Source of the DNA: Candidatus Competibacteraceae bacterium
Lineage (GTDB): Bacteria > Pseudomonadota > Gammaproteobacteria > Competibacterales > Competibacteraceae
Reading direction: 5' to 3'
DNA: 64,000 nucleotides
Assembly: GCA_016713505.1 (NCBI GenBank)
Contig: JADJPA010000001.1
Span: forward strand, 1,178,001-1,242,000
The stretch's first letter is position 1; the number at the start of each line of letters is the position of its first letter. Below, piece after piece: positions 62,747-64,000 of this stretch. A program made the position numbers and the translations under genes. The notes below the pieces were generated by a model. It was not told where the DNA came from, made no database searches, and saw only the letters and a list, made by a program, of their open reading frames with translations.

Positions 62747-63511
62747 ATGTCCATCCATCTCTACTACTCGTTGATTCCAGAGGCGCTGATCGCCTCCATG
62801 TTGCCCCCCGAAAAGTTCGGGCAGTATTACGCGACCGGACACAAGTTCAAATCGAAGGGACAGGCTGTTTTCTTCGAAATCGATCCGAACTACCGGCATC
62901 CGTACTTCGACATCGACGGCTGCTACAAGCGCTGCGTGAGCAAGGCCGACGGCTCGCCCAAGAACTCCATCTACGTCTCGATGTACCGGGTGACGGAGCA
63001 TCTGACAGTGAGCGTCTTGGGCAAGATGTATCTGACTACGGCGATGGGTGAGACGCTGGGCTTGAGCCGCGGCGACACGCTACCGAAAGTCGAGCCGGAA
63101 TTGCACATGTATCAGGATCTCGCGCCCATTAACAGCCTGGTGGTCAGCGTGTTCGATCCGGCCGCCTACTATGCCGATGTGGTCACCAAGCCTTCCAAGT
63201 CGTTCCGGTTTCCCGGCATGTGCTTCGTCGAACTGGAATTGGGACCGCTGGCCCGCGATCCTGAGAACGGCAAGGAGGGCGATCTGCCGTATTCCTTCCT
63301 GCAACATCTGCGCGAGGCGCTGATGGAACTGGAACCAAAGTCGAAGTGGAACAAACTGGTCCATCGCGTCCACTCACTCGAATTCCCGTTCCGAATGGTC
63401 AAGAACGGCTTTTTCGCCGGCATCGGGGAGGAACTTGTCTACTACCCCATGCTCTCGCCCGCCACCCTCAGAAAGGATCACAGCAATTGGTGGCGCTCGG
63501 CCAATCTCTAG
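62747..63511 (+). CDS. Conserved-looking protein of unknown function, downstream of hppA
   Basis: The 254-residue soluble protein starts 118 bases after hppA with AAAGGA upstream of its ATG. It contains many aromatic residues (FEIDPNYRHPYFDIDG, FRFPGMCFVELELGP) and ends GIGEELVYYPMLSPATL. I recognise no domain, signal or catalytic motif. Position suggests co-transcription with hppA, which may be relevant to pyrophosphate or polyphosphate metabolism. Confidence 0.6.
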   Translation: MSIHLYYSLIPEALIASMLPPEKFGQYYATGHKFKSKGQAVFFEIDPNYRHPYFDIDGCYKRCVSKADGSPKNSIYVSMYRVTEHLTVSVLGKMYLTTAMGETLGLSRGDTLPKVEPELHMYQDLAPINSLVVSVFDPAAYYADVVTKPSKSFRFPGMCFVELELGPLARDPENGKEGDLPYSFLQHLREALMELEPKSKWNKLVHRVHSLEFPFRMVKNGFFAGIGEELVYYPMLSPATLRKDHSNWWRSANL

Positions 63512-63567
63512 CAAGGACTCAGCTGTCCTCTCCGGCTGTCGGACTACCCGAACGGCAGTTGCCCTGA

Positions 63568-63591
63568 AACGGCCGGCGAAGCCCGGCCGTT
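63568..63591 (+). terminator. Probable transcription terminator hairpin
   Basis: AACGGCCGG and CCGGCCGTT form a 9-bp stem with a 6-base loop, 56 bases after the unknown gene's stop. Only a short T-rich stretch follows, so the efficiency is uncertain. Confidence 0.6.
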
Positions 63592-63618
63592 GGCATTTCC
63601 AAACCGCCCGCGAGCATC

Positions 63619-64000
63619 ATGAACGCCAAACCCTATTCCGAAGCCTGCGAGCAGAACAAGGAACCTATTTTGGCCGTGCTACGGCGGTTTTTCATCGAGC
63701 CGGGCTTTATTTTGGAAATCGGCGGCGGCACCGGCCAGCACGCGGTTCATTTCGCCCGCGCGCTGCCCGATCTCGACTGGCAAACCACCGATCTAGCCGG
63801 CGCTCTACCCGGCATACAGTTTTGGTTCGACGAAGCCGGCTTGCCCAATCTGCGCCCGCCGCTGGAACTCGATGTCTGCCGCGAGCCTTGGCCGGTGGCG
63901 CGCGCCGATGGCGTGTTTTCGGCCAACACCGCTCACATCATGGCCTGGAGCATGGTGGAGTGCCTGTTTCGCGGCGTCGGCCGACTGTTGAAACCTGGCT
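63619..64000 (+). CDS. DUF938 family SAM-dependent methyltransferase, N-terminal part (runs off the window)
   Basis: The 127 visible residues begin MNAKPYSEACEQNKEPIL and contain the SAM-binding motif ILEIGGGTGQHAVHFA (about 32-47), FSANTAHIMAWS and the post-motif LLKPG. This matches DUF938 proteins, class I methyltransferases with unknown substrate. It lies behind the hairpin at 63568 and so is probably a separate transcript. Confidence 0.88.
   Translation, partial: MNAKPYSEACEQNKEPILAVLRRFFIEPGFILEIGGGTGQHAVHFARALPDLDWQTTDLAGALPGIQFWFDEAGLPNLRPPLELDVCREPWPVARADGVFSANTAHIMAWSMVECLFRGVGRLLKPG

Overview
The window is about 64 kb of GC-rich chromosomal DNA, most likely from a gammaproteobacterium. 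The evidence is gene order: lptM-lysA, argH divergent from hemC-hemD-hemX-hemY, a ferredoxin-type reductase beside ubiD, and polA near a DUF2782 gene. A Competibacteraceae-like environmental lineage would fit, but that is an inference. I see no rRNA, tRNA or CRISPR array.

Layout. 1-15003 is mostly housekeeping: partial lysA, lptM, a carboxylesterase, a probable halohydrin dehalogenase, a DUF4019 protein, a GNAT/polysaccharide-deacetylase/argH operon, the hemCDXY operon, a flavin/2Fe-2S reductase with ubiD, and the dctQ-dctM TRAP permease genes. 15004-23507 is an accessory island between dctM and the oppositely oriented dctP. It holds two truncated rhs ends, a ParE-type toxin-antitoxin pair, an XRE regulator, a primase-helicase gene split by a 1,272-bp IS3-family element, a tyrosine recombinase and a damaged BrnT/antitoxin module.

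25100-53265 is the most interesting part: about 28 kb of three gene runs that look like one undescribed lipid/polyketide locus. A plus-strand run of eight genes (alkaline-phosphatase-superfamily enzyme, alpha/beta hydrolase, two GFGD-repeat propeller-like proteins, lipoprotein esterase, two sulfotransferases, secreted protein) converges on a minus-strand run of eight (TPR protein, sulfatase-like enzyme, third sulfotransferase, two unknown proteins, a KS-AT-ACP-KR synthase, a KS-AT synthase and a PqqD-like/M50-like/HlyD membrane fusion). A divergent plus-strand run adds a free acyl carrier protein, a methyltransferase and two short-chain dehydrogenases. The synthases resemble the PUFA-synthase/heterocyst-glycolipid type, so a sulfated, methylated and exported lipid is a reasonable hypothesis. 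The product cannot be read from sequence.

53433-64000 returns to housekeeping: rtcB, a DUF2782 gene, a possible heme-oxygenase-fold protein in AT-rich DNA, polA, an atpC gene without the rest of the ATP synthase operon, a large membrane pyrophosphatase, a conserved-looking unknown protein and the start of a DUF938 methyltransferase.
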